Shown in pieces: positions 1 through 11,864 of a DNA stretch of 64,000 bases. Below the pieces are notes generated by a model. That model ran no database searches. It saw only the letters and a list, made by a program, of their open reading frames with translations, and was not told the DNA's origin. The stretch comes from Zanthoxylum bungeanum (lineage: Eukaryota > Streptophyta > Magnoliopsida > Sapindales > Rutaceae), in the NCBI GenBank assembly GCA_019454045.1, contig SKCR01047776.1:1-64000 (forward strand), in the 5' to 3' direction. The stretch's first letter is position 1, and every line of letters begins with the position of its first letter. A program made the position numbers and the translations under genes.

Positions 1-854
1 TAGACCATCCATGCACACACACAGTGTTTAAACCCCGCCCTGTATTTTTAGAAAATAAAAGAGTTCTTTATTTTAGAGGTTAAACAAATTTGACAAATTA
101 AGAGTCAAGAAGACAGAGAATTGGTGGAATAATTTAGATAAGCTTTTCATAATCCTCTTATAGCTAAGATAATAAATTTAAATCAGTATTGAATTCAAAT
201 TAAACATTAGATAGATGATCAAAGAACGGTACAGTTGTCGCTGCTTTTACACGTGTGATGGGACCAATAACTTTGCCACGTCAGCTGATTAGAACTCGAT
301 GTAAGAGCCATAGATATTTTTTTGGGAATGTCGAAAATATCTCATGTTTCCTTGATTTTTAATGTTACTGATTACGTGGTTATGCCTTCAACAGCAGGAT
401 CAACGCTGCTACTAGTTCCTTCCCTTTCCACCTTCCTCCTTTTTGTTTTTTAAGATTTTTAATTATGAAGTAACATAAAAGTTTTTAAATCTCGACAAGA
501 ATTAACTTGACATTAGGCGAATAAAATATTCTACAAACAAATAAGGAGTTACCATATTTTGTAAAAAAAATAAGAATCATATATAAGATAATGGGGAAAT
601 TATCGATGAAACATAACTGTTTTGGTGGAAGTACAAATCACATTCAAGGAATTCTGACGATGACAGTGTAATATCTTTGATTAGGATTTAGTATCAACCA
701 ATTATTTTTCTGTTAACGACATTCAAATTTGTTAATATTTGAGAAAAAGTTTATTTTACCGATAATACTATTTAATATTATATTGACCCTTTAATACAAA
801 ATAGAAAGGTTAATTGATAGTGGGGCATTATCATAATTATTTGGTGGTGTAGAG
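1..854. other. AT-rich intergenic or decayed repeat, no gene seen
   Basis: No coding region, RNA gene or clear repeat boundary is visible. The stretch is AT-rich. Because a tRNA-iMet-like primer site follows at 1143, part of it may be a decayed LTR, but no matching second LTR is present to prove that. Confidence 0.4.
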
Positions 855-878
855 ATAATAATAATAATAGTAATAATA

Positions 879-909
<31 letters not shown>

Positions 910-911
910 TA
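855..911. repeat. (ATA/TAA)n microsatellite
   Basis: A run of ATA/TAA triplets with a few TAG interruptions. The poly-leucine reading frame on the minus strand across it comes only from the triplet repeat and is not a gene. Confidence 0.9.
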
Positions 912-1142
912 TTCCGGTTATCGTGAAAGATATTGCGGTTATCATATAAAATATATTGCAATTACCATTATTAACTATAATATATTCCATATTCATGTTG
1001 ATTGATTTTGTTCATAATTATACAAGAATGCTCTTGATATATTTTTTTATGTAATGTCTATCTAAAGGCAATAGGTACATTACATTTAATCAAGAAATGA
1101 AAGTAGAATTCTTTTCTTCAGACTCCTCTTTTATTTCTCAAA

Positions 1143-1700
1143 TGGTATCAGACATATAGGTTGTTTCTCTTGTTATTGTTTCCTAATAGTTCTTCTTTTT
1201 CCTCTCTCTCCTCCAAGTACCCACTATTCATGTTTCCAAACACCAAAGTCTTCCCAATCTCTCAAACCCTAGCCGCCACCACTACTCCTCCTCACGCCAC
1301 CACACCATTGTCGCTCCGGCCACCACTCATGACCACCAACACACTCACCATCGTCCGACAAACCTACATGCACCCACTATTTCCACTCATGCGTTGTGTA
1401 ACCACCATTACAGCTCTCTTCCACCCACGAAACTTCCCACATCTCTGGTGTCTTCTCCTATATCCCCACCATCGATTGACACGTCTCATCGCCTTTTTCC
1501 CACCCCACGACCAAAAACCCCATTACCGACCTCTAATTTTGCCTGTAGCCACCAGATCGATGCCCTCACCACCACGCATCTCGTCCTTCAATTTTCCTCC
1601 ATCATAGCATGTTTCATGACACGAGCCTCGGGTTCGATTCCGGTAATCATTGTAGTTTTGGGTTAATTTACAAGTTTTAGTTCCATTTTTATTGGCAAAG
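1143..1700 (+). other. Ty1/copia-like primer site and leader remnant
   Basis: At 1143-1160 the bases TGGTATCAGACATATAGG resemble a primer-binding site complementary to the 3' end of tRNA-iMet (usual form TGGTATCAGAGC). A pyrimidine-rich leader containing CCCTAGCCGCCACC follows, as in many plant copia elements upstream of gag. The open frames across it are proline- and threonine-rich low complexity and I do not regard them as genes. The gag remnant at 2824-3510 is probably the continuation, separated by the LTR-like piece between them. Inference; both ends are uncertain. Confidence 0.35.
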
Positions 1701-2800
1701 TCCGTAACAAAACAAGTTCAATTGAGTTGTAATAAGTCCTGAAGAACTTGGAGCAATTGGACTGGTATTTGGCAGCTGTGCATCAAGGAATCAGACTTGC
1801 ATTCGTTCTGCATTTGTTAAAGTGTTCGAACGAGCGGCGTTAGTGTCACGTTCGCTGTTGGGTTCAAACAAAACTTGGCAGAAGGTTCCCGTGTTTGGTG
1901 CGTCCTTTAGTTCGTTCGAATGAAACCTTACAGAAAGAAAACATTCGAGTTTGCGTTCGAACAAAACCTTCCAGTGAGCACCGTTCGACAAGCGATCGAG
2001 TGTCGTTAGAACTCTGTGCATAATTTAGTTATTTTAGACGTGTTTTCAAGATATCTTGCCTTTGGAAACCCTAGCTCTTGCCCTACCTATATAAAGAAAC
2101 ACATAGCCACCTTCACAAATGTTAAAAACATATTACTTTGAGCCAAAAATATCCATAGCTTTCAACCTTCTTAATTTCAATTTGAAGACTCATTGTTTCT
2201 CCAGTCTTTTATATGTTTGGTGAAACATTTCTTTTATTTAATATCAACACAACCAAACTTAACTTCCCTTCAGAGTTCTCTAGGAGGAAGATTGGCAGTC
2301 GGAGTTATGGCATTCAAAGTTGCAGAGTTGATTCATTCAGAGACTTCAAAGGTTCTGAAGAAAATCGTGGGGTACGGGCTTGATGAATTCATTGAGTTCT
2401 TGCAATCTAGAGGTACTAGAGTCGGTGGAGTTGCCACTATAGGTATTTTACAATCACTATAAGTCTTTCTCTTTATAAAGGATTTAGACTGGTAGCCGAG
2501 ATACTCGGAGTGATTTTTACTCGCACGAGTTTTTCACTTCGTCAACAAAATTATTGTGCTGATTTATTTATTGCATTAATTTTGTTTGCTTGGAATTATT
2601 GCTATTAGAATTGAAGGTGTTTGTTGAAAAATCATAGTAGTAATATTTAAGACTTGTCTTAATTATTGTGTTAATTCCGCATCGGGTCAGGACCTTAGAT
2701 AATTACAAACTATCAACAAGATTTATAAAATTTTTGTTATTTTTTTTTATTTTTAAGAACCAATGGCTGTTTTAAAATTTTCTATGGATTTATTTATAAT
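1701..2800 (+). other. LTR-like fragment with TATA box, probably an inserted solo or partial LTR
   Basis: A TATATAAA box lies at 2088-2095, followed by a transcribed-leader-like stretch and, near 2461-2560, a U5-like segment (CTCGGAGTGATTTTTACTCG). This layout resembles a plant copia LTR. It separates a copia leader from its gag, which suggests insertion. I could not find an exact TG...CA pair or a target duplication, so the limits are approximate. No conserved protein domain is seen in its short ORF. Confidence 0.35.
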
Positions 2801-2823
2801 TTTCCAATAAACAAGTCTGATGT

Positions 2824-3510
2824 TATGCAACCCATTCCTACCATCCTCAAGAGTTCGAACTACCATCTTTGGGTTCAGTGGATGCGTAGTTTTCTCAAAG
2901 GTCGGAAGTTATGGTGCTATGTTTGATGACCGATAGTAAGAATCACTAGCTTCTGATATGGTTTCAGAATACCTCGGTTGCATCCATTCACCACCAATTT
3001 GGCCGTTATGAAACTGCCAAAGAGGTATGGCATCTGTTTTCCATGAAGTACACAATATCTTATTTCTCTAGCCAGTATCAACTATAGGAAGAGTTGAATA
3101 ATTTGAAATAAGAGAGTGGTAAATATATTACTAGTTTCTTAGCTAAAATGAAGTCTATTTTGGACTAACTTGCTCTTTTAGAACCATTGATGGATTGTGT
3201 TGTTGATGCAGCTATATATACCACACTCCGTGACCGCATGAGGTTAATCCAATTTCTTATGGTTCTTATTGATGATATTGAATCTTGCATAGCTTTTTTG
3301 TTACATCAATCTCGTTTGCCTACATTGAAAGTTATTGTCTCTCATTTATTATCTGACGAAACTCTCCTAGGCTAACTTAAGCCTCATCGAAATGATGTTG
3401 TGCTTGCCACCGCATGTAAAATTTTCGCAAGAGGTGAGATCAGAATTTGTCATACTTGCAACAAATATGGTCATACTGTTGGAGCTAGTGCTTGGAGCGT
3501 CAATCCGAAT
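2824..3510 (+). pseudogene. Ty1/copia gag (UBN2-type) pseudogene with zinc knuckle remnant
   Basis: Pieces of a copia capsid protein can be read in the plus frames. Near 2830-2930 there is PILKSSN-like text followed by WMRSFLKGRKLWCYV, the N-terminal W-x-MR-x-LKGRKLW signature of plant copia Gag. Then come ETAKEVWHLF (about 3015-3045) and SQYQL, and after 3187 a frame containing LRDRMRLIQFLMVL. At about 3448-3490 CHTCNKYGHT is the first part of a CCHC zinc knuckle whose last Cys is replaced by Ser. Gag packages the element RNA. The frame is interrupted by several stops and shifts, and no protease, integrase or reverse transcriptase follows before the next element at 3670. Confident as a dead gag fragment; lineage uncertain. 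Confidence 0.7.
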
Positions 3511-3669
3511 AATATATTATACATTATATTTTATTATTTATTAATAGAATAACTAGATTTTCATTTCAAACCTTATTAATGGTAATGTCATTATGCATAT
3601 TAGATTGATGTATAAATATGTTGAAAATGACATCAACCTTATAATAGTCATGTATTAATACTATACACT

Positions 3670-5601
3670 TGTAACACCCCGATAATTCCGATGACTGTAA
3701 CACCCCGATAATTCCGATGACTGTTATGTTATAGGTGGCATAATACATCATATAAATAATTCTCAAGCTTGTATACGCTTGTGGAATTACATTTCGGACC
3801 TTCAATGAATCCTTTGCAGTTCCAATACGAAATTTACTTTCGGTTCTACTCCGGACAACCCTTAGTATTCGGGCCATAATATTTTCATATGATATTTTAT
3901 TTTTATAAATTTTATATTGTCGGAAAAGTAAGACCGAGACCTACAACTTCCATGCTGAATATTCTCCCAAAATCAGAACAGAACCAAGTCAAAAATCATG
4001 ATTATCGTGGCTGCTATAATAAATTTTGAGAATGGCTTAGAGTGAGTGATATGGCACAATCATAGCCACCCATTTCATTACCAAAAATCAGCCTTCCTTC
4101 TATAAATAGGGGATTATTCACTCACCCCTTACACTTCTCCAAAAACGTGAGCAACTTCTTCCAACCTTCTTCTTCCTCAAGCAAAGTTGGTGAAGGAACG
4201 AGATGAATTCTCAAGCTTTTCTTGGTCAAGTAAGCATTTTTTTCTTATTTCTTCTCCTTATTTAGGAAAATGAGCATCCATCGTTCATTTTCATTTTCAT
4301 ACTTAGAACCCTACAAATTGGAGCTTTGTTGTTTGAGAGAGGTGGGCAAAATTTAAGCTTCAATATATATTTATGAAGTTGTTTAGAGTGAATTGTGCCA
4401 AAGTTTTGGTTGAAATAATGTCAAGGTGTAAAATGGGCATGATGGCCTAATTTCTTAGCGTTATGGTGGGATTATTTTTGATGTTTTGATGATAATTTTT
4501 TGAGATTCATGCATTAGAAGATGACATAACATGAGTTTAATTTATTTGGGACTTGATAACTCAAAGATTGTAAAAACTAGGGCCTTTGTTCAATTATATG
4601 GATGTGTTGGGAAATTATGCTTTGTGATGGATGATGTTATAGACACGTTGTAGTTAGATAAGTGCTCATTGGGGGTGTTAGTGTGATGGTAGTGTTGGAA
4701 TTGTTTTGGGCAGTGACAATGGAGAACTGGTATTGGCCCTGAAATCGGGGACAAGATGGTGGCATACATTTGGGGACGATGATACGTAACTCCCCAATGT
4801 CATGGATTTGCACACCTGGCTCTAGTTCAGTGGCTTGGGGAATGACGATACGTAACACCCCAAGACCATTATTTAGGCGTATGTGGGGGACAGTGATAAA
4901 TAACGCCCACATGCGTCAGGTTTTCTACAGATTCTCAGAGATATGGTTTTCAAATAAGATAGTTTTATGAAAGAGTTTTCAAGAGAAACAATTTTATGAG
5001 AATCTCAAAGTTTTACAGGCAGAAAGGATTTCCAGAAGAGTTTTCACAAAAAGAGATGTGTTTTCAGATAAGAAATTTTTTTCAGAAAAAATCAGTTTTC
5101 CTTAAGAGGATTTTCATTTTCAAAAAAATGATTGTTTCATAAAGTATTTCAGTTTCTATTTTAAACTGTCCACTCACTGAGTCGTTCAAACGATCTAACC
5201 CCTCACTCCCAGTGTTTCTATTTTGCAGGTTTATATGAATGATGAGCTCGAGAGGATGGATATTGATGGCAGTCACTAGGGGTTTGAGTCCACCAGGTCA
5301 AGTATAAAGGTTCAGCATAATCAGTGTCAAAGTAAAGTCGTATGTCAGTCACTAGTAATGTATAACTTTTTGTAATGTGTTAAAAGTGTTCATGAACAGA
5401 GTTGTGAGGAGATGTAAAATTGAGTATAAAATTATGACTTTTAAAATATATCCCATGTTGTTGAGTTAGACAATGATCCCTATGCATGAGTCTATGTTTG
5501 AGATTGATTAACATTGATGTTCACAATCAGTAAGTCAGAGGCTCATGGGGATATGACAGTCTATTCCCTGCCGGTAGCACCTCCGGAAGAGGGATGTTAC
5601 A
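3670..5601 (+). repeat. 5' LTR of the gypsy-type element
   Basis: Starts TGTAACACCCC and ends GATGTTACA, an imperfect terminal inverted repeat. The first 26 bp are duplicated in tandem (3670-3695 and 3696-3721). The 5' part matches the 3' LTR at 10015-10955 closely (for example the CTCAAGCTTGTATACGCTTG segment). The part after about 4662 has no partner because the 3' copy is truncated. It contains the stem-loop array at 4766-4916. Confidence 0.85.
4766..4916 (+). other. Three tandem stem-loops with conserved loop inside the LTR
   Basis: Hairpin 1: 4766-4775 pairs with 4792-4800 (9 bp, one bulged T). Hairpin 2: 4831-4840 pairs with 4858-4868 (10 bp, one bulge). Hairpin 3: 4877-4887 pairs with 4906-4916 (11 bp, two G-U pairs). 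The loops share a core GAYGATACGTAAC (hairpins 1 and 2) or the related AGTGATAAATAAC (hairpin 3), while the stems differ in sequence but keep pairing. This suggests selection for RNA or DNA structure. Function unknown. Confidence 0.7.
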
Positions 5602-5603
5602 AA

Positions 5604-5621
5604 ATTAGTATCAGAGCATGG
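5604..5621 (+). promoter_or_regulatory. Primer-binding site, tRNA-iMet type
   Basis: TTAGTATCAGAGCATGG lies two bases after the LTR end and matches the usual TGGTATCAGAGC initiator-Met primer site with one change (TGG to TAG). Confidence 0.75.
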
Positions 5622-8600
5622 TCTATGGAGTCACTTACTGGAGTGGGTAGGGTGCTGGGGTCTTGTATACGTAGTATGCTCAGGATACCCATATGCAAGA
5701 CACTATCTCTCCAGTATCTGATCCTCGAGTACGTCCTCAAGTCCTATAAAAGGTCAGTAAGAATTCCCAAGGCTATTTGAATATTCTTTCTAATGAAAGT
5801 AACTATAATCCTTATTCTGGTTGAGAATCTTTTCATAGTCATCCTGATCTATTATCAGAAGTTCAAGATAAGTTATGAGAATAGATTGGAAAGTTCTAAG
5901 AATATCCACCCCGGGGGATTAAAATGAGAAAGCTTTAATAAAAGTAAGGAATGATGTACAGATGCTTAAAGCAACCAGAGGCAATAAGAGGTAAAGGTAC
6001 ATAATTGGATAATAAGAAAGTGCCAGAACTTATTGTATTAAGGAGAATATAATAAGCCCGAGCAAGAATAAAAATATTGAGTAGACCTAAGTAAGATTCC
6101 TTCCTTCCCAGAAAATTCCTTCAAGCAGATCCAATATCCTTTGAGTACCTCGTATAGATAACAAGCTCCTCGAATAATGAAGGATAGTCAGAAAGATAAA
6201 GAAACAAGAAATCAGGAATTGTTATGGAATGTTCCAATGGACATGAGATGTCACAAAAGATAGAGAGATTTTAGACATTAAAACCCAGGCTCGTAAGAAA
6301 TAAAGTGAATGTCATTGAGAAAGCTGATTAGTTGTCTTAGTTAAGAAATTTGATATAGATAAAACCCTAATCTACCCATATTCTAACCTCTCAGTGAAAC
6401 CGGTTAAGGAAATTATCCTGACAGAGTCTATCTCATACCTATCTTAATATGAGTAATAGACTGTATCAGGACAAAGAATACAAGAACGAGAACGTTGACA
6501 TTCATTGAGATGTGAAATTCTTACCATATCCTTAACTAGTATAGATAAAGATAATTGTAAGGGAGCTGACGATAGTATATCCTAAGATAGAGACAGAAAA
6601 CATTGAGAGATAGATTACCCAGTAAAGGTCCAAAGAAGTTTCTGAAGTTAGAAAGAAGAGAACCCAACATAATTCAAGAATCTAGACAAGTCAACACAAG
6701 GCTTGCAGTACTGGTATAAGTCCACAGAATAAACCAAACATAGTATAAACCCATACGGACCTAAGAAACAGACTCATTAAATTGGAGACACTCAGGAGTT
6801 AGCAAAAGAAATCGGTATATATTATAATTCAGGTGATGTAGCTGAATCTTACACCAAAAGTAGAACTCGATGAGGATAAACAACCACCAGTCTCAGTAGT
6901 ACAATTTAGAGCGAAGAGATAGAAGGATGCGGGAAGTAACAAGGAAGTTCAGTACATATAGTAACATAAATAACGTAGCTTGAAGACAGTAACATAAGTG
7001 GAGACCTCAGAACAGTTGATAAAAGTCTTGGAACCCTAAGATATGGAGAAGTTAATGCAAATCCCAAGAGAATGAATGATAATTCTTCTTCCCAGTAGTC
7101 TCTACTCTAGTAAGTACATAGACGCCTAACCAGACCATCATTGAGTTTAGACAGTTAATAGTAATGTGTACTCTCATATCTCTATAGTATGCATATATAT
7201 TCACCCCTCAACTTAGAGCCCAATAAGGATTTGGACAAGTAAAGAAGAATATCTAACGGGACAAACAAGTCACGAACCAACAAGATAGCCGAACTAAGAA
7301 GTTCAACAGAACCCAGATAAGAATCATAAGATAGTAATATTTTGTGTGAGATAGAATAATTGGAATTCACAATAAGTCTAACCAAATCTAGAAGTGATGA
7401 CCTACCTTATTGTTGAACGGATAGCCTTCAAGAAGGTAAAGACTCGAAAGAGAAAGGAACCAGAGTAACCAACGAATATATCGACCCTCAAAAGTAAGGT
7501 ATATGACTTATACAGAGCTTCCCACCGTACTAGAGAAGGAAAAATTAGTAAGAGAGCAACACCCAAACCAAAAGTATTAGTGGTGATACCTAACCTGTCG
7601 AAGAAAATGGAAAGAATAAATGACTTAAGAGATTTGAAAACCTGAGATAAGTAGAGAATATTTTATGACCATAAAGATAAAATACATGACTGATAAGGCT
7701 TTTGATAAGGCGAGGATTCATTAAAGCATTAGGAAATCTAAGTAACAGAGCAAAGCTTTAAAATGATAAATAATAAAAAGAGCATGGTAGGATTTTGAGA
7801 GAGCATGAGCCTTTTAGGGATTTCTCAGTAAAGAATAGCATGATCAATAGTCAAAAATAAATTAGGAATAAAGTTGAATGAGGTAATTCAAATAGTTCCT
7901 AGCAGTAATACCTTAGTGTGAGAGCCCAATATCAGATATATAAATAAGGAAATCCTAAGATTATAAATGGGCAGCATGTGCAACTGCAGCACGCAAGCTA
8001 GTGAGACCACCACAATCGGAAAAAGAATTCAGGACCAACTCCCACCCTCCCACCCTCCCAACCCTCGTTAGACAACATCAGTGATGATGGGCCCCGATGT
8101 TCATCCCGATGATATCCCAGAAATAAGTGAATTCGTGATGTAGTATCACATCCTATAAGATATAGTAAAAGTCATTTAAAAGATAATATCCTTCAAATAC
8201 GAAGATCAAGACATGAAATAAGGAAACTTTAGATATAATATTAGAGTAAAAGAGAAGGGGAAAAGAACTCTAAGTAAAATATTGAAATGAGGAACTGTCA
8301 AGATAAAACAATGAATACATGGGTAATAGCGTTAGACATATATCAACAGACTTTTTCATTTACAAATTGAAAAAGAAAGATATCAACAGAATATATTGTG
8401 GAATGCATAGTAGCGAGCCTTAGGCACTAGTATAAGACCGAATAAGACTACAAGAATAATTGAAAGTGGGATATCCTAGAGTGCTACCAGGAAAAGAGGA
8501 CAAGTCAGGGTAAAAGATGGTTAACTAGATTTATACTAGCAAAGAATTTAAAAATACGAAAAAAGTATGAACATTAATCAGAACTGATTCGCCAACGTCG

Positions 8601-10000
8601 ACATTAATAGTAAGGAATACAAATTAAGCACAAGTACACATGCAGTTAAGCCGAATATAGGGATTATTTTGTTCCTGAGTCTTTAGCCAATTAAGAAGGA
8701 CCGCCAGAATTAATATTCTCAATTTAAAAAGGCATCATTAAACAACAATAGTAAGCCAGAAGTACATGAATAATTTGACTATGAAATATGAAGTCTTGAG
8801 CCACATATATAGGTAGAGATAGAAGAACTTGAAGGACAGAGCCAATAACGGTTGAAACTTAACGAGGAGAAAATAGAGATTAAATAGTTGAGTTATGAGA
8901 ATGAACGCTAGAATCCAATCGAGTATATGGCATTAAAGAAATACCTAGTAAGATTACTCTTTGATATATTTACACCCAAAATGGAAGCAGAATATGAGAA
9001 AGCCTAACCATAGAAAACACTAGTATTTCTATGGACCAGGAAGGACCAGTTAAGAAGAGCCCGAAGATATATTTAATAAGGTCATTGAAGAGACTATATT
9101 ATAAAAAGAAGGCGAAGAACCTGAGGTATACTCGAAGTTAGGGGAAACGAATGTCATTGACTATAATACAAAGTACAATAGTGATACGTTAAACGTGAAG
9201 GGTAGCAAAAGTCTCAAGTGATATTTAAGAATTAATATTGTCATGGCCAAAGATATAAGAGGTTTTGAGCAAGAAAGAACTAAGATGTGTAAGATGGCAG
9301 GTCACAAATACAATATTAAATTTAGAATTGATAGCTAACATAGATGAGTTAGAGAATGACGAGCACAATTAGAGGTCTAAAAATGGGGTTTCTTTGATGC
9401 ATGGAAATAGTTATAGGATGATGGTAGTGTAGAGTACTCAGTAGAAATTTCATGCAATGAGAACGAGGAATTGCCTCTCAATTAAGAATTCAATGGATTA
9501 TTCCCTAAAGCTCACAGACTTTGGTGAAATATGTGCGAGCATGGATAAAGGTGTTATACATAAAGTAGATGTTAAGGTAAGATGAAAAGTACATATGTTT
9601 GCTAGCCAAATGATAAACGATCAACTTGGCAGATATCTTAATTATTAAGTCAAATTGAACCCAGGTAATGCAAAATAGCTTACAGCAAAGTAAGAGTTCA
9701 CGCAAAAAAATTAGAGTACATTTCCAGTTATGACTTCCAAGTCATGGAATACAAGGTCCAACATGATAATCACATTGTCCTATGGTATAATAGCACCGTA
9801 TGGAAGATCGTCGAGAAGTAGTGCAATATAATTGATGAATCAGAGTTGGCTATGGGAATACAATCAGTTGAAATTTGGTGGCTTAGAAAACAACGCGTGA
9901 ATCCTGTTACTTGTCTTAAATTATTAAGTATCAAGGAATTTCAAGCTTAGATAAATTCTAGAATTTCAATCCTAAAGGGGATTCGAGGACGAATCATATT
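5622..10000 (+). other. Non-coding internal region of the gypsy-type element
   Basis: About 4.4 kb, purine-rich on the plus strand, with stops in all frames; the longest open frames are under 100 codons and lack domain signatures. I could not recognise gag, protease, reverse transcriptase or integrase. Either it is an old, heavily mutated chromovirus interior or a LARD-type (large non-coding) derivative. A translated search tolerant of frameshifts would decide. Confidence 0.5.
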
Positions 10001-10014
10001 AAGGGGGGAGAAAA
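10001..10014 (+). promoter_or_regulatory. Polypurine tract
   Basis: AAGGGGGGAGAAAA immediately before the 3' LTR start; it would prime plus-strand DNA synthesis. Confidence 0.85.
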
Positions 10015-10955
10015 TGTAACACCCTAGAAATTCTGATGACTGCTATATTATAGGTGGCATAATACATGATATAAATCATGCTCAAGCTTGTATACGCTTG
10101 CGGAATTCCATTTCGGACCTTCAATGAATCATTTGCAGTTCCCATACGAAATTTACTTTCAGTTCTACTCCGGATAACCCTTAGTATTTGGGCCATAATA
10201 TTTTCATATGATCTCCAAGTTTTATGAATTTTATATCTTAGGAAAGCTAAGACTGAGACCTACAACCTCAATGCTGGATATTTTCCCAAAATCATAACAG
10301 AACCAAGTCCAAAATCATTATTACCGTCGATATTACAGTAAATTTGGAGAATGGCCTAAAGTGAGTGATGTGACACAATCGTAGCCGCCCATTTCATTAC
10401 CAAAAATCAGCCCTCCTTCTATAAATAGGGGACTACTCACCCACCTTTTGTACTTCTCCAAAAATGTGAGTAACCTTTTCCAACCTACTTCTTCCTCAAG
10501 CAAAGTTTGTGAAGGAAGAGGATGAATTCCCAAGCTTTTCTTGGTCAAGTAAGCTTATTTTTCTTCTTTCTTCTTATTATTTAGGAAAATGAGCATTCAT
10601 CCTTCATTTTCATTTTCATACTGAGAGTTGGGCAAAATTTAAGCTTCGATACATGTTTATGAAGTTGTTTAGAGTGAATTGTGCCTAAGTTTTAGTTGAA
10701 ATATTGTCAAGGTATAAAATGAGCATGAGGGCTGAATTTATTAGCTTATGAGAGGAATTGTTTTTTTATATTTTGATGATAATTTGTTGAGGTTCATGCA
10801 CTAGAAGATAATATAACACGAGTTTAATTTATTTGGGACTTGATAACTCAAAGATTGTAAAAACTATAGCCTTTGTTCAATTATATGGATGTGTTGGGAA
10901 ATTATGCTTTGTGATGGATGACGTTCTAGACATGTTGTAGTTAGAGAAGTGCTCA
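10015..10955 (+). repeat. 3' LTR of the gypsy-type element, truncated
   Basis: Aligned with 3696-4662 of the 5' LTR; similarity stops after GTAGTTAGAGAAGTGCTCAT near 10955, so roughly the distal half is missing. It differs from the 5' LTR by many substitutions and small indels and one larger gap near 10625, consistent with an old insertion. Confidence 0.8.
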
Positions 10956-11163
10956 TGTGAAGATGCATATATAGATATAAAACTAGAGTTTGGAACTCTA
11001 GTTGATAGCTTGGAGCTACTATTACCATTCTAGAATCACTTGACCACATTTGGGTTACTTAGAATTGTTCTTGTGTCATTTCATTATGGGATTCTATTTG
11101 GTTTGTATTTAGAAATGCACATATATATATATAATATATATATATATAATATATATTATATAT

Positions 11164-11194
<31 letters not shown>

Positions 11195-11337
11195 TTATAT
11201 ATATTTGTTTTATAACATGTGTTGATGTTGATTTTGAAATTAAAATTATTTTGGGTGATTTTAAAAGGTGTTTAAGGTTTTTAAAATTAAAAAAAAATGA
11301 AAAATGCTTTAGCGCACAGCAGCTGCTATGCGCATGC
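10956..11337. other. Short spacer with AT microsatellite and palindromes
   Basis: No gene. Contains a perfect 10-bp-arm inverted repeat at 10981-11003, a long (AT)n tract at 11119-11206, and a near-perfect 22-bp palindrome (GCGCACAGCAG / CTGCTATGCGC) at 11312-11333 that ends five bases before the copia A LTR. Confidence 0.6.
11119..11206. repeat. (AT)n microsatellite
   Basis: Alternating AT/TA run with a few TAAT interruptions; the tyrosine/isoleucine reading frame over it is an artefact. Confidence 0.9.
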
Positions 11338-11864
11338 TGTTGGGATTTATGTCCTATAGCTTCATGTATTGTAAAACGGAATTGATTATTGTAATAAAAA
11401 TAAATGCATTATTCATTTTATCAAAGTTGTTTGATTTATATCACATATTGTCCAATTGTCTTGTTTACCTTGATTACTATTGTACCTTTAGACTTAGTGT
11501 ATTTTTGATGCATAAGAGGATTTATGTCTGAAGTTAGTAATCTAAATAGTCCGTAGAGGGAAAACAAAGAGGGTACTTTGTTTGTGGTTTATCTATAGTT
11601 GTGGTCCATTCTATACTTGTATGGCGACCTTGATCCGAGATCGTTCATGTAGTGACATGGGAATGGAGGTACCATGTATGATGAGATCATATAAGACTGG
11701 ACACAGATAAATACGAATTTATTTTAATATCTGTTAACCAAATAAATTTATTTTATATACTATATGGTCATATATGGATTTGATATTAATTCTGAGTGTA
11801 TTACGAACTCCTGCATGACAGACTATGTCATTTGATTTACTATGGTGAGGTTGGTGTTGCAATC
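11338..11864 (+). repeat. Copia A 5' LTR, first part
   Basis: Starts TGTTGGGATTTATG; interrupted at 11864 by Athila-1. Continues at 24393. Its end is not identified. Confidence 0.65.
11860..11864. repeat. Target-site duplication CAATC (left) of Athila-1
   Basis: CAATC immediately before TGACCGG; the same five bases occur at 24388-24392 after the right LTR. Confidence 0.9.

Larger units (their letters stand above)
3670..10955 (+). mobile_element. Ty3/gypsy-type LTR element, degenerate, 3' LTR truncated
   Basis: A plus-strand LTR element. The 5' LTR (3670-5601) begins TGTAACACCCC and ends GATGTTACA. A tRNA-iMet-type primer site follows at once. A polypurine tract at 10001-10014 directly precedes a second TGTAACACC LTR. 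The sequence before the tract (GATTCGAGGACGAAT) is typical of plant chromovirus (Tekay/Del-like) 3' ends; that lineage call is inference. The 3' LTR loses similarity to the 5' LTR near 10955, where unrelated sequence begins, so no target duplication can be checked. The internal 4.4 kb shows no recognisable gag-pol. Confidence 0.8.

Noticed and set aside
778..996. Poly-leucine ORF on the minus strand
   Set aside because: Caused by the TAA/ATT microsatellite at 855-911.
1161..1666. Two overlapping Pro/Thr-rich ORFs of 148 and 90 codons
   Set aside because: CT-rich low complexity typical of a copia leader, no domain signature, frames overlap.
3566..3877. Minus-strand ORF similar to one at 9999-10196
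   Set aside because: Similarity arises because both lie in the two LTRs of one element; not a protein family.
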